A stretch of 64,000 nucleotides of DNA from Cesiribacteraceae bacterium YIM B00369 (GCA_017948555.1 JAFMYY010000007.1:164206-228205), one strand, 5' to 3'; numbered from the stretch's first letter, positions 53,299-62,677 are shown. The notes: generated from the sequence alone by a model not told the origin. Program-made: numbers and translations.

Positions 53299-56127
53299 AT
53301 GAATCAAGATATTATAACAGTCCCGGAAGAAGAGCTGGATCAGCTCGATCCTAAACAATATATTATTATAAAAGGCGCAAAGGTTAATAATCTTAAAAAC
53401 CTTAGTGTAGCCATTCCGCGCAATAAATTAGTGGTGGTAACGGGAGTTTCCGGTTCCGGTAAATCGTCCCTTGCCTTCGATACGCTGTTTGCCGAAGGGC
53501 AGCGAATGTATGTGGAAAGCCTTAGTTCTTATGCCCGGCAGTTCCTGGGCAGAATGGAAAAGCCCGAAGTGGAATACATCCGCGGTGTTTCGCCTGCTAT
53601 TGCCATTGAGCAGAAAGTGAGTACGAAGAACCCGCGGTCAACTGTAGGTACCACCACCGAAATTTACGATTATCTTAAACTTCTCTTTGCGCGTATCGGC
53701 CATACCTATTCTCCCGTAAGCGGTCAGGAAGTAAAGCGCGATACGGTAACGGATGTAGTGGATTTTATCAACAGCCATGAAGAAGGGACCAGGGTTATGA
53801 TCCTCTGCCCCTTTGTGCGCCATGCCGGACGTAGTTTAAAAGACGACCTGAAGGTGCTGCTCAGTAAAGGCTATACCCGTATTGTGGCAGATGGAGAAAC
53901 AGTATTCATTGAAGAGCTGCTGGAAAAAGATGCTGCAGAGCTTGAGCCCCGTAATTACGATCTGTTGATTGACCGCGCCAGTGTACAGCCTGAAGATGAA
54001 GACAACCAGTTTCGCCTCTCCGACTCTGTGCAGACTGCCTTTTTTGAAAGCAATGGCGATTGTATTGTAGATGTGCCTGGTAAAGGCCGGAAATATTTTA
54101 CCGACCGCTTTGAGCTGGATGGTATTCAGTTCGAGGAGCCTAGTGCAAACCTGTTTACCTTTAATAACCCTTTTGGTGCCTGTAAAACCTGCGAAGGCTT
54201 CGGGCAGGTGCTGGGTATAGACCCCGACCTGGTTATTCCTGATAAGAGCCTGAGTGTATACGAAGGGGCTATTGCTCCATGGCGTGGGCCAAGCATGCAG
54301 GAAGAGTGGTTAAAGCCTTTGCTCAAGAATGGCATTCTTTTCGATTTCCCTGTTCACCGTCCTTATAACGAACTTACTGAAGAGGAGAAGGACGTTCTCT
54401 GGAAAGGAAACCGTTATTTTAAAGGAATAGACCAGTTTTTTAAGCACCTGCAAAGCAAACTGCACAAGATTCAGTACCGGGTAATGCTTTCGCGCTACCG
54501 CGGCCGCACCAGCTGCCCCGACTGCCGTGGTACCCGCCTGCGTAAAGATGCACAATATGTTAAAATTGCAGGCAAATCTATTGCCGATGTAGTGCTGATG
54601 CCTATTAATAAGGCCAGTGAATTCTTCCGGAGCCTGGAGCTTAATGAGCACGAGCAAAAGGTGGCGGCGCGTATCCTGAAGGAAATCAGTAACCGCCTGG
54701 AGTACCTGGAACAGGTAGGGCTGGAATACCTTACCCTGAACAGGGTGGCCAATACCCTTTCCGGTGGCGAATACCAGAGAATTAAACTATCCACCTCCCT
54801 CGGCTCTGCCCTGGTAGGTTCTATGTATATTCTCGATGAACCCAGTATTGGTCTGCACCCACGGGATACTGCCCGTTTAATTAATGTACTTGAATTACTC
54901 CGTAACCTTGGTAACACTGTTGTGGTGGTGGAGCATGAAGAAGAGGTAATGCACGCCGCAGATCAGATCCTCGATATTGGCCCGGATGCAGGATCCCATG
55001 GCGGTGAGCTGATATTTCAGGGTACCCTGGAAGAGTTGATGGAGCATGGCGAAACACATACTGCGCGCTATCTGAGCGGACGTGCAGCCATTCCTGTTCC
55101 CGAATACCGCCGCAAGTGGCGCGACCGTATTATTTTACAGGGCTGCCGCGAAAACAACCTCAAAAATGTAGATGTGGAAATTCCGCTCGATGTGCTCACG
55201 GTAATTACAGGAGTATCGGGATCCGGAAAATCTACTTTAATTAAAAAGATCCTGTACCCTGCCGTGGGCAAATTGCTGGGATCTGTAAATGAAAGCACCG
55301 GAAAGTTCGATAAGATGGAAGGTGATTACAAAAAAATCACTCAGGTGGAGTTTGTCGACCAGAACCCGATCGGTAAATCTTCCCGCTCCAATCCGGTTAC
55401 CTATGTAAAAGCCTACGACGCTATAAGGAGTCTGTTTTCGGAGCTTCCTTTGGCCAAACAGCGGGCCTATAAGCCGGCGCACTTCAGCTTTAACGTAGAG
55501 GGCGGGCGCTGTGAAATTTGCCAGGGAGAGGGGCAGGTAAAAATAGAAATGCAGTTTATGGCCGATCTTTACCTGACCTGCGATGGTTGTGGAGGGAAAC
55601 GCTTTAAACAGGAAATCCTGGATATTAAGTACAGGGATATGGATATTTCTGAAGTGCTTGAAATGACAGTGGATGACAGTATGGAGTTCTTCGAAGGCCA
55701 GACTTCTATAATTAACAAACTGGGTCCGCTACAGGAAGTAGGTTTAGGGTATATTACCCTTGGCCAAAGCAGTAACTCCCTCAGTGGTGGTGAGGCACAG
55801 CGTGTAAAACTGGCAAGCTTCCTGGGGAAAGGTGCTAATACCTCGAAAGGGCATATCCTGTTCATTTTCGATGAGCCTACTACTGGCCTGCATTTTCATG
55901 ACATCAATAAATTAATGAAGTCTATTAATGCTCTGGTGGAGCAGGGCAACTCAGCCGTAATTATCGAGCACAATATGGAGGTGATCAAAACCGCTGACCA
56001 TATTATTGATATTGGGCCTGAAGGTGGCGAAAACGGAGGAACTATTACTTTTGCAGGCACCCCTGAGGAAATGATAAAGCTGGACAACAACTATACTGCG
56101 CAGTACCTGCGCGAGAAGCTGAAGTAA
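53299..56127 (+). CDS. uvrA: Excinuclease ABC subunit UvrA
   Basis: This 942-residue ABC-type ATPase recognises DNA damage in nucleotide excision repair. It has the first Walker A [10 protein letters not shown] (about 49-58), the UvrB-binding region with [11 protein letters not shown], zinc ligands Cys-X2-Cys in Cys-Lys-Thr-Cys-Glu-Gly-Phe-Gly and Cys-Pro-Asp-Cys-Arg-Gly, and ABC signature Leu-Ser-Gly-Gly-Glu. The second Walker A is near 637, the C-terminal zinc finger is Cys-Glu-Ile-Cys then Cys-Asp-Gly-Cys, and the second Leu-Ser-Gly-Gly-Glu-Ala-Gln follows. The length is normal. A weak GAAGGC/GCCTTC hairpin follows at 56137-56166. Confidence 0.97.
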   Translation: MNQDIITVPEEELDQLDPKQYIIIKGAKVNNLKNLSVAIPRNKLVVVTGVSGSGKSSLAFDTLFAEGQRMYVESLSSYARQFLGRMEKPEVEYIRGVSPAIAIEQKVSTKNPRSTVGTTTEIYDYLKLLFARIGHTYSPVSGQEVKRDTVTDVVDFINSHEEGTRVMILCPFVRHAGRSLKDDLKVLLSKGYTRIVADGETVFIEELLEKDAAELEPRNYDLLIDRASVQPEDEDNQFRLSDSVQTAFFESNGDCIVDVPGKGRKYFTDRFELDGIQFEEPSANLFTFNNPFGACKTCEGFGQVLGIDPDLVIPDKSLSVYEGAIAPWRGPSMQEEWLKPLLKNGILFDFPVHRPYNELTEEEKDVLWKGNRYFKGIDQFFKHLQSKLHKIQYRVMLSRYRGRTSCPDCRGTRLRKDAQYVKIAGKSIADVVLMPINKASEFFRSLELNEHEQKVAARILKEISNRLEYLEQVGLEYLTLNRVANTLSGGEYQRIKLSTSLGSALVGSMYILDEPSIGLHPRDTARLINVLELLRNLGNTVVVVEHEEEVMHAADQILDIGPDAGSHGGELIFQGTLEELMEHGETHTARYLSGRAAIPVPEYRRKWRDRIILQGCRENNLKNVDVEIPLDVLTVITGVSGSGKSTLIKKILYPAVGKLLGSVNESTGKFDKMEGDYKKITQVEFVDQNPIGKSSRSNPVTYVKAYDAIRSLFSELPLAKQRAYKPAHFSFNVEGGRCEICQGEGQVKIEMQFMADLYLTCDGCGGKRFKQEILDIKYRDMDISEVLEMTVDDSMEFFEGQTSIINKLGPLQEVGLGYITLGQSSNSLSGGEAQRVKLASFLGKGANTSKGHILFIFDEPTTGLHFHDINKLMKSINALVEQGNSAVIIEHNMEVIKTADHIIDIGPEGGENGGTITFAGTPEEMIKLDNNYTAQYLREKLK

Positions 56128-56218
56128 ATAAAGACGGAAGGCGGATTCCACAAGGTTTCTGCCTTCTCTTTCCCATGCTTTTTCAGATTAATATTATTTT
56201 GTGCTCAATATTTACTGC

Positions 56219-57382
56219 TTAGCAGTTACAAACCTTATCGAATTCCACATTAAACAGGCTGGTCATTTGCTTTTCGTTAATGCTGGCAGGGGTGCTTTTC
56301 AGGAGAAGGTTGCGAAGCTTTACTGCTATGGGATTTTCCCACTGCGCTATTTTTCCTGCCAGCCGGGACTGTTCTACAATTTTACGGGTGCGTGGAAGGC
56401 GGAGCTGGTTGTATTTCCGGAAGGCAGTTATGTAGTCATTCTTCTGAAGCAGGGAACCCAGCACTGCAGCATCTTCAAGCGCCTGGCAGGCTCCCTGGCC
56501 CATATTCGGAGTGGTGGCATGTGCCGCGTCGCCTAATAAAACCACCCTCCCGCTGCTAAAAGATGGAATGGGTTTAAGGTCTGTAATATCATTCCAGAGT
56601 AAGGCTTCGGGCGGAGTGCTTTTTATTATTTCATGAACCGGCTGGTGGAATCCGGCATAAATCTCCTGTAAATCCTGTGGCTGCATTGCACTCATAGCAG
56701 GATCTTTTTGGTTTGGGGAGTTAAGGCAGGCAAACCAATAAACTCTGTTATTGGTGAGAGGTACAATGCCAAATCGTTTCCCTCTTCCCCAGCTTTCGCT
56801 GGCAAAGGAAGTTTCCCTGCCCGCTGGCCGGTGGCTGGTGACTCCTCTCCAGCAGGTATAACCTGAATAGCGCAGTTCTGTAGCCGGAAATATTGCCTGC
56901 CGCACAGCTGAATGGATTCCATCGCAGCCCAGCAGCAAATCTGCCCGTTCCTTTTCGCCATCTTCAAATTCAGCCTCCACATACTCACCCGTCTGCACAA
57001 TACTTTTGCAGCGTTTCCCGGTCCGGATTTTCAGCCTGAAAATTTCTGAAAGCAGCGCCTGTTGTAACTCTGTTCTGTGGAGGGAAATACCGCTCAAATG
57101 GCCAAATTTTTTACTGAGGCTTAAATGATTGGTTTTGGTAAGGGTACTTCCGTTTTGGTCAAGGATACTGAATTTCTCCAGAATATTTCCTTTTTCAATG
57201 ACAGCATCATAGAGGCTGATAGCCTTAAGGGCTTTTAAGGCATTGGCACTCAGTACTATTCCTGCTCCTGCCGGCTTTAGTTCAGGGGCCTGTTCATAAA
57301 TACTTATTTTCCAGTCGAGGAGCTGGAGGGCTTTGGCTGCTGCCAGTCCGGCAATACCACCGCCTATGATTATTGCTTTCAT
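56219..57382 (-). CDS. FAD-dependent monooxygenase
   Basis: This 387-residue class A flavin monooxygenase has the N-terminal Gly-Gly-Gly-Ile-Ala-Gly-Leu-Ala (about 6-13, ADP binding), Arg-Ala-Asp-Leu-Leu-Leu-Gly-Cys-Asp-Gly-Ile-His-Ser near 152-164, and Leu-Leu-Gly-Asp-Ala-Ala-His-Ala-Thr-Thr-Pro-Asn-Met-Gly-Gln-Gly near 284-299. I start it at the ATG at 57382, since the frame upstream runs into an operator-like palindrome. The family hydroxylates aromatics or other small molecules; TetX-like antibiotic inactivation cannot be told from this. It is divergent from a TetR gene, which implies induction by its substrate. Confidence 0.9.
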   Translation of the reverse strand: MKAIIIGGGIAGLAAAKALQLLDWKISIYEQAPELKPAGAGIVLSANALKALKAISLYDAVIEKGNILEKFSILDQNGSTLTKTNHLSLSKKFGHLSGISLHRTELQQALLSEIFRLKIRTGKRCKSIVQTGEYVEAEFEDGEKERADLLLGCDGIHSAVRQAIFPATELRYSGYTCWRGVTSHRPAGRETSFASESWGRGKRFGIVPLTNNRVYWFACLNSPNQKDPAMSAMQPQDLQEIYAGFHQPVHEIIKSTPPEALLWNDITDLKPIPSFSSGRVVLLGDAAHATTPNMGQGACQALEDAAVLGSLLQKNDYITAFRKYNQLRLPRTRKIVEQSRLAGKIAQWENPIAVKLRNLLLKSTPASINEKQMTSLFNVEFDKVCNC

Positions 57383-57397
57383 TGATGATAAAATTGG

Positions 57398-57441
57398 ATA
57401 GTACAAATGTACTATTATAAACTTTTAGCACAATCGTACTA
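57398..57441. promoter_or_regulatory. Two TetR operator-like palindromes in a divergent promoter region
   Basis: ATAGTAC-AAAT-GTACTAT (57398-57415) is a perfect inverted repeat. A second, imperfect copy TAGCAC-AATC-GTACTA lies at 57426-57441, with centres 27 bp apart. Both lie between the divergent monooxygenase (start 57382) and TetR gene (start 57562), close to the monooxygenase start, so binding would block that promoter most directly. Confidence 0.65.
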
Positions 57442-57561
57442 CAATTTTTTTTTATATTAGAGGTTGAAATGAAAGATGAGAAGATTTCTTTTAACTATTA
57501 TCTAAAAAGTTCGCAATTTACCTCCTTGCTGCAAGGCAGTAAGGCTAGTTAGAATTTTATA

Positions 57562-58185
57562 ATGAAGACTAAGGAGAAGATTCTGGAAGCCGCTTTGCAG
57601 CTATTTAACCAGGAAGGAATTGGAAATGTAAGCATGCGCCGTATAGCGGAAGAGGCAGGAATACAGATAGGGAATTTAACTTACCATTTCAGGAACCGCG
57701 ATACCCTGGTGGAGGAGCTCCTCAACCAGCTGATTGAAGAGCTGGAGAATGAAATATCTAAAACCCAAATCCCGGAATTAAGCCTGCGTGCGGTATGGAA
57801 TGCCTTGTATACATCTTATAAAATTCAGGATCGTTACCGCTTTATAATGCTGGACCTGCTCCAGATGTTCCGCCAATATCCGCAGCTTCTCCGCAAGTTC
57901 AGGGATAATTACGAGCGCCGCAGAATGGAACTTTCTTTTGCTATTCAGCTAATGGAGGTAAGTGGTATTTTGCAGCAGGAAATGCGGCCGGATTTTTATC
58001 GGGAATACCTGATGCCACAATTATATTGCCTCAGCGATTTCTGGCTTTCGGAGGCAGAGTTGTTGTACCAGGGAAAGGAAGAAGATAAAGCTTACTACTA
58101 CGCCAGGGTTACATTTGCACTGCTTTATCCTCACCTCAGCGAAAAGGGGAAAAAGGATTACCTGGATATTTTTGAAATGAAGTAA
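57562..58185 (+). CDS. TetR family transcriptional regulator
   Basis: This 207-residue regulator has an N-terminal helix-turn-helix: Lys-Glu-Lys-Ile-Leu-Glu-Ala-Ala-Leu-Gln-Leu-Phe (about 4-15), Val-Ser-Met-Arg-Arg-Ile-Ala-Glu-Glu-Ala-Gly (about 23-33), and Leu-Thr-Tyr-His-Phe-Arg-Asn-Arg (about 39-46). A helical ligand domain rich in Tyr, Met and Leu follows. It is divergent from the FAD monooxygenase with two palindromes between them, so it probably represses that gene until a ligand binds. Confidence 0.92.
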   Translation: MKTKEKILEAALQLFNQEGIGNVSMRRIAEEAGIQIGNLTYHFRNRDTLVEELLNQLIEELENEISKTQIPELSLRAVWNALYTSYKIQDRYRFIMLDLLQMFRQYPQLLRKFRDNYERRRMELSFAIQLMEVSGILQQEMRPDFYREYLMPQLYCLSDFWLSEAELLYQGKEEDKAYYYARVTFALLYPHLSEKGKKDYLDIFEMK

Positions 58186-58209
58186 CAGATTAGCTCCGTG
58201 GCCAGGAAA

Positions 58210-58248
58210 AACATAAAAAAAGTTGTACAGGAAAATCCCGTACAACTT
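58210..58248 (-). terminator. Terminator of the choice-of-anchor I gene
   Basis: A 9-bp stem AAGTTGTAC/GTACAACTT (58220-58228 with 58240-58248) is followed on the minus strand by a run of T. On the plus strand no T-run follows, so it serves the minus-strand gene ending at 58278. Confidence 0.75.
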
Positions 58249-58277
58249 AACAGCAAAGAAAGATAAATGGAAGATTA

Positions 58278-59789
58278 TCAGAACGTTCCTGTCTGGTAAA
58301 TTTTTACAACTCCGTCCGCCTCGGAACTTACCACCAGGAGTGAGTTTTTATTAGGGCTTTCCTTTGCCGGAATAAACAGTATTCCCTCAGGAGCATCACC
58401 TGTTTTTAATACCTGCAAAAACTCAGGATTCTTTGGTCTGGTAACATCGTATATTAATACCGCATCTGCCCTTTCAGCTCCTATAAATGCAATTGTGCGG
58501 CCGCTGATTTCTCCTGTTGCCACTCCTTCCGGCTCTATTCCTTTATCGTCACTCCGGTCATCGGGGTATAAAGATGCTTTTATCAACTCTCTTTCAAGTT
58601 CGCTGCCGCTATCGTAAACCTGTTCACCGGTATGGCCATTCCAGATGCTGAACGAACGGGCACCAAAAGAGTATAGTTCCTCATAAACGCCATCCCCGTC
58701 CTTATCGCCAAGCGTGCCGGTAACCTTTAAGCGGCCAAGCATTTCATCTTTTTGTAAAGCGGCGGCATTTGGGAAAATAACAGGATCGAGAGAAAGTTTT
58801 TTAACCCGTGCTTCCTCTTCAAAAGCATCATATTCACGGGCATCGCCCTCATTGGCAGATATTACATAGTTTACACCGCCAACTGAAAAAGCAGCAAGTG
58901 CATCAGGCTGATACATTCCTTTTACCGGCCAGTTAGCTAAGCGTATATCATTGTCTTTGTCGCTTACATCAATTTCATTACCGGGCATGTTGTAATCTTT
59001 AAAGCCCAGAGGAAGAATTTCGGAGATGGTTTGTGATACCAGGTCAATTTTAGCTATGGCATTGTTTTCCTGTAAAGACACCCAGGCAGTTTTAGAATCG
59101 TCTGAAACAGTAATATATTCAGGTTCCACATCCTGTGCCAAGGTAGCATTAGGGCCAAACACCCGTAATCCCTTTTCTTTCAAAGCAGTTACCTGATTAT
59201 TAAAGGCGCTGAAGTTAAGTGTATTTACGCTGTAGCCGTCCTTTACGGATATAATAGAAACAGTTCCTTCCGGGTCTACAGTATAATCATTGTTTGGTTC
59301 ACCTTCATTCGCAGAAAGAATAAATGCACCGTCAGGGCTAAAGGTTACCATGTCCGGAAGGGTACCTACAGTAATTTCCTTGATCAGGCCGAAAGATTTT
59401 AAATCGAACAGAACTACCTTGCCATTGTCCTGTTTGTTATCAGCTTCCACTGCAGCAGCCAGAATGCCATTTTTTGCAGCAAGGCTGTTAACCCCACCTC
59501 CATACTGGCTGATATCAATGCTTTTATGAAAGACCGGCGAAGAAGGCTTCTTCAGGTCAACAACATCTATTCTTGATGTACCCGCATTATTAACAATAAA
59601 AAGTCTTTTGGTTTTATGGTCATAGGTGCTTATTTCAGCGGCTCCTTCACCTCCGCTAAGGGTAATTTCACCTATTTCAGAAAAGGACCCGGGGTTTTCA
59701 AAAACAGGTGGTTCCGTTGGAAGATCATCTGTACAGGCAGAAAAACCCAGAAGCAGGCCCATGCCGATTGCAGTTAGCTTTTGATTCAT
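58278..59789 (-). CDS. Choice-of-anchor I family lipoprotein
   Basis: This 503-residue protein has a signal peptide and probable lipobox Phe-Ser-Ala-Cys (Cys near 19). A beta-propeller of about seven blades follows, with Asp-Leu-Lys-Lys-Pro, Phe-Ser-Pro-Asp-Gly-Ala-Phe-Ile-Leu-Ser-Ala-Asn-Glu-Gly-Glu-Pro (about 148-163), Val-Glu-Pro-Glu-Tyr-Ile-Thr-Val-Ser, Glu-Gly-Asp-Ala-Arg-Glu-Tyr, and Gly-Ala-Arg-Ser-Phe-Ser-Ile-Trp. These match the choice-of-anchor I / mesenchyme-specific cell-surface glycoprotein-like family. Members are exported and of unknown activity, though some accompany phosphate metabolism. It is monocistronic. Confidence 0.85.
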   Translation of the reverse strand: MNQKLTAIGMGLLLGFSACTDDLPTEPPVFENPGSFSEIGEITLSGGEGAAEISTYDHKTKRLFIVNNAGTSRIDVVDLKKPSSPVFHKSIDISQYGGGVNSLAAKNGILAAAVEADNKQDNGKVVLFDLKSFGLIKEITVGTLPDMVTFSPDGAFILSANEGEPNNDYTVDPEGTVSIISVKDGYSVNTLNFSAFNNQVTALKEKGLRVFGPNATLAQDVEPEYITVSDDSKTAWVSLQENNAIAKIDLVSQTISEILPLGFKDYNMPGNEIDVSDKDNDIRLANWPVKGMYQPDALAAFSVGGVNYVISANEGDAREYDAFEEEARVKKLSLDPVIFPNAAALQKDEMLGRLKVTGTLGDKDGDGVYEELYSFGARSFSIWNGHTGEQVYDSGSELERELIKASLYPDDRSDDKGIEPEGVATGEISGRTIAFIGAERADAVLIYDVTRPKNPEFLQVLKTGDAPEGILFIPAKESPNKNSLLVVSSEADGVVKIYQTGTF

Positions 59790-59913
59790 AATTGATTGGT
59801 TTAAAAAGTTTTGGTTGCGACTGCAAAGAAACGGAGAGCCTGTTATTCTTTGATTAAAAGAGAGTTACTCTTGCGTTAAAAAGAAACCAATCATGTTATG
59901 TTTTTGTCAACAG

Positions 59914-60687
59914 CTACATTATTCCTGCTTTCGAAAAGCCGCCATCGATCTGGAGGTTTACTCCATTTAAATAAGAAGCTGCCGGCGAGGCGAGGAAGAC
60001 AACAGGCTTTGCCACCTCCTCAGGTGTACCTACTCTTCCCAGAGGTGTCTGCCCGGTAATCATTTTTCGTTTTTCTTCATCTTCCAGTACAACTTTAGTG
60101 AGGGGGGTTTCTATATACCAGGGGTGGACACTATTAACTCTTATCCCTTCTTTGCCCCATTCCACGGCCAGGTAATTGGTCATCTGTTCCATAGCCGCCT
60201 TGGACATGGAATAAATGGCGGTGGTAACCTTAATTGCACGCTGGCTTGCAATGGAGGCAACATTTACAATAGAAGGTGCTTCGGCTTTTTTCAGGAGCGG
60301 ATATAATCCTTTGCTCAGCTCAAAGGCCGATTCAACATTAATCTGCATAATCTTCCGCAGGTCGTCAGCAGTGGTTTCAAGTGTAGGTTTGCGGATGTTG
60401 CTTCCCACATTGTTGATCAGGATATCAAGCTCTTTCCAACTGCCATTAATTGCGTTCAGTATAAGTTCCCGCCCGGCTTCAGTGGAAGCATCGGCAGCAA
60501 TCCCCAGCACCGGCGCATTCTGCTGCTGGTATTCATCCAGCTGTTGCTGAACCATTTCCTTATTTCTGGCAACGATAAATACCTCGGCTCCCCAGCTGAT
60601 AAGCTCTTCCACTACAGCTTTTCCAATACCTTTGGTGGCGCCGGTTACCACTGCTTTCTTTCCTTTTAAACTCCATCCTTTTTCCAT
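59914..60687 (-). CDS. SDR family oxidoreductase (tropinone reductase-like)
   Basis: This 257-residue classical SDR has Val-Thr-Gly-Ala-Thr-Lys-Gly-Ile-Gly-Lys (about 14-23), Asn-Asn-Val-Gly-Ser near 92, the catalytic Ser in Val-Ala-Ser-Ile-Ala-Ser, Tyr-X3-Lys (Tyr-Ser-Met-Ser-Lys) near 159-163, and the C-terminal Ile-Asp-Gly-Gly-Phe. It has the standard length for the family. Sequence resembles glucose/tropinone-type reductases, but the substrate is not deducible. It is separated from the downstream polyamine operon by an inverted-repeat element. Confidence 0.9.
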   Translation of the reverse strand: MEKGWSLKGKKAVVTGATKGIGKAVVEELISWGAEVFIVARNKEMVQQQLDEYQQQNAPVLGIAADASTEAGRELILNAINGSWKELDILINNVGSNIRKPTLETTADDLRKIMQINVESAFELSKGLYPLLKKAEAPSIVNVASIASQRAIKVTTAIYSMSKAAMEQMTNYLAVEWGKEGIRVNSVHPWYIETPLTKVVLEDEEKRKMITGQTPLGRVGTPEEVAKPVVFLASPAASYLNGVNLQIDGGFSKAGIM

Positions 60688-60735
60688 AATACTATAAAAG
60701 AAATGGGAGGGTAATTGTTAAATATTAAAGTGTGA

Positions 60736-60866
60736 GTTCACGCAGAGGGCGCGGAGTATTTTCGCAAAGTATGCAAAGAATTTTTATTTGCGCTCAATAA
60801 AATTAAAAAGCTTTTTCTTTTCCCTCTGCGCTCCTGGCGAAAAAACTTAGCGCACTTTGCGTGAAC
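60736..60866. repeat. Gene-less inverted-repeat element with about 9-bp words
   Basis: Two 45-bp inverted arms (60736-60780 and 60822-60866) match at 32 of 45 positions. Both start GTTCACGCA and contain repeated words of the GCGCAGAGG/CGCAAAGTG kind with a period near nine. A 41-base AT-rich spacer without an ORF separates them. Arms of this word type are known to me from flanks of GxxExxY-protein genes in many bacteria, so this looks like an empty shell of such a cassette. Confidence 0.65.
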
Positions 60867-61023
60867 CACCCCACTCATGCGCAATCCTTCCCGGCAATTT
60901 TCTGCTTCCTGCAACAATCTGCCTGAATATGCTATTAGTAAAAGAAGGGTATTCAATAAAAATTTTTAATATTGCCCGTGAAAAGCTAAACTGAATTTTT
61001 CAACCTAAAAATATTTATATCCA

Positions 61024-62232
61024 ATGGGAAAAGTTTTAATTATTGGGGCCGGTGGTGTTGGTAATGTAGTAGTAAAGAAATGTGCAATGCTGCCGGAGGT
61101 TTTTACCGAAATCATGCTGGCGAGCCGCACCCTTTCTAAAGTGGAAAAAATTGCAAAAGATATTGGCGGAAACCGCGTGCAAACTGCACAGGTAGATGCC
61201 GATAATGTGCAGGAGCTGGTGAAGCTGATCAACAGCTTTAAGCCGGACCTGGTAATTAACGTAGCCCTGCCTTATCAGGACCTTCCTATTATGGATGCCT
61301 GCCTTGAAACAGGTGTTCATTACCTCGATACCGCAAACTATGAGCCTAAAGAAGAAGCCAAGTTTGAATACAGCTGGCAGTGGGCTTACAAAGACCGCTT
61401 TAAGGAAAAAGGCTTGATGGCACTTTTAGGCTGCGGTTTCGACCCTGGCGCCACTCAGGCATTTACAGCCTATGCTGCCAAACATCATTTCGATGAGATC
61501 CATTACCTCGACATCATCGACTGTAATGCAGGTAGCCATGGTAAAGCATTTGCTACAAACTTCAACCCTGAGATCAACATCCGCGAGATTACCCAAAAAG
61601 GTAAATACTGGGAAAACGGACAGTGGGTGGAAATTGAGCCAATGTCAATCCACAAGCCAATTGACTACCCTAATGTAGGCCCTAAGGAAAGCTACCTGCT
61701 GTTCCACGAGGAACTTGAGTCACTGGTTAAAAATTTCCCGACTATCAAGCGTGCCCGTTTCTGGATGACCTTCGGGCAGCAGTACATTACCCACCTTCAG
61801 GTGCTGGAAAATGTTGGCATGACCAGTATTAAGCCAATCAAATTCCAGGGAATGGACATTGTGCCCCTTGAATTCCTGAAAGCTGTACTTCCTGAGCCGG
61901 GTGAGCTGGGAGAGAACTATACCGGCGAAACTTCCATAGGCTGCCAGATTAAAGGGATAAAAGATGGTAAAGACCAGACCTATTTCATCTGGAATAACTG
62001 CAAGCATGAAGATGCCTACAAAGAAGTAGGAGCCCAGGGCGTTAGCTATACCACCGGTGTACCAGCCATGATTGGCGCCATGCTTATGCTCACAGGCAAA
62101 TGGATGAAGCCGGGCGTTCACAACGTAGAAGAAATGGATCCGGACCCATTCATGGAAGCCATGAACAAACACGGCCTCCCCTGGCACGAGAAAGTTGGCC
62201 TGGAGCTGCCGCATGAGTATCCTGCTTCGTAA
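61024..62232 (+). CDS. Carboxynorspermidine dehydrogenase (saccharopine dehydrogenase family)
   Basis: This 402-residue enzyme reductively condenses aspartate semialdehyde with a diamine (putrescine or diaminopropane) to carboxyspermidine or carboxynorspermidine. It has an N-terminal Rossmann motif Gly-Ala-Gly-Gly-Val-Gly-Asn-Val (about 8-15), Leu-Ala-Ser-Arg-Thr-Leu-Ser-Lys, Asp-Thr-Ala-Asn-Tyr-Glu-Pro near 102-108, and Gly-Cys-Gly-Phe-Asp-Pro-Gly-Ala-Thr-Gln near 138-147, all features of this subgroup. The nspC decarboxylase follows in the same direction, making the pair the alternative spermidine pathway. An S23 cassette separates the two genes. Confidence 0.92.
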   Translation: MGKVLIIGAGGVGNVVVKKCAMLPEVFTEIMLASRTLSKVEKIAKDIGGNRVQTAQVDADNVQELVKLINSFKPDLVINVALPYQDLPIMDACLETGVHYLDTANYEPKEEAKFEYSWQWAYKDRFKEKGLMALLGCGFDPGATQAFTAYAAKHHFDEIHYLDIIDCNAGSHGKAFATNFNPEINIREITQKGKYWENGQWVEIEPMSIHKPIDYPNVGPKESYLLFHEELESLVKNFPTIKRARFWMTFGQQYITHLQVLENVGMTSIKPIKFQGMDIVPLEFLKAVLPEPGELGENYTGETSIGCQIKGIKDGKDQTYFIWNNCKHEDAYKEVGAQGVSYTTGVPAMIGAMLMLTGKWMKPGVHNVEEMDPDPFMEAMNKHGLPWHEKVGLELPHEYPAS

Positions 62233-62237
62233 GAAGC

Positions 62238-62671
62238 AGAATCAGGAGCCAAGAATCAGGAACCAGGACGTTCATGCATAATTACAAGCACTTAAAAGTT
62301 TGGCAAGTTTCTATGGAATTGGCAGAAGAGCTGTACAGGCTCTCTGCTGAGCTGCCATCAAATGAAAAATATGGACTTGTTTCTCAAATGAGGAGATGTG
62401 TGGTTTCTATTCCAAGTAATATAGCGGAAGGAACAGGAAGAGGGTCCGATAAGGATTTTGCAAGATTTATGAACATCGCCTTAGGTTCTGCTTTTGAACT
62501 GGAAACTCAAATTTTGTTGTCCATTCGTCTTGGCTTCTTAAAACAATCTCAACCGGAGCTTCTTGATAAATTATCTCAGGTTCAAAAAATGCTCCATAGT
62601 TTAATTAATAAATTTCAGCACAAAGCATGAGGTTGAAAGATCTTGTTTCTTGATTCCTGACTCTTGACTCT
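62238..62671 (+). mobile_element. S23 cassette 3 with inverted heptad-repeat arms
   Basis: The left arm (62238-62269) and right arm (62640-62671) are inverted copies at 24 of 32 positions, again with a 7-bp period (AGAATCA, GGAGCCA, AGAATCA, GGAACCA on the left; TCTTGAT, TCCTGAC, TCTTGAC on the right). The left arm begins six bases after the dehydrogenase stop, and the right arm ends seven bases before the nspC start. The S23 gene begins five bases after the left arm. The spacing to flanking genes is nearly the same as in cassette 1. Confidence 0.55.
62274..62630 (+). CDS. S23-type four-helix-bundle protein (cassette 3)
   Basis: This 118-residue protein has His-Leu-Lys-Val-Trp-Gln-Val (about 6-12), Tyr-Gly-Leu-Val-Ser-Gln-Met-Arg-Arg-Cys, Ile-Pro-Ser-Asn-Ile-Ala-Glu-Gly-Thr-Gly-Arg, and Glu-Leu-Glu-Thr-Gln-Ile, the complete S23/23S rRNA intervening-sequence protein pattern. 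It is only moderately similar to the cassette 1 and 2 proteins outside these motifs, so it is not a recent copy. It is co-directional with the polyamine operon and has no promoter of its own that I can see. The function of the family is unsettled; a basic surface suggests RNA binding. Confidence 0.9.
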   Translation: MHNYKHLKVWQVSMELAEELYRLSAELPSNEKYGLVSQMRRCVVSIPSNIAEGTGRGSDKDFARFMNIALGSAFELETQILLSIRLGFLKQSQPELLDKLSQVQKMLHSLINKFQHKA

Positions 62672-62677
62672 TGAAAA

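Noticed and set aside
56219..57382. TetX-type tetracycline monooxygenase
   Set aside because: Length and fold fit, but the motifs seen are shared by all class A flavin monooxygenases; no specific tetracycline-site residues could be confirmed by eye.
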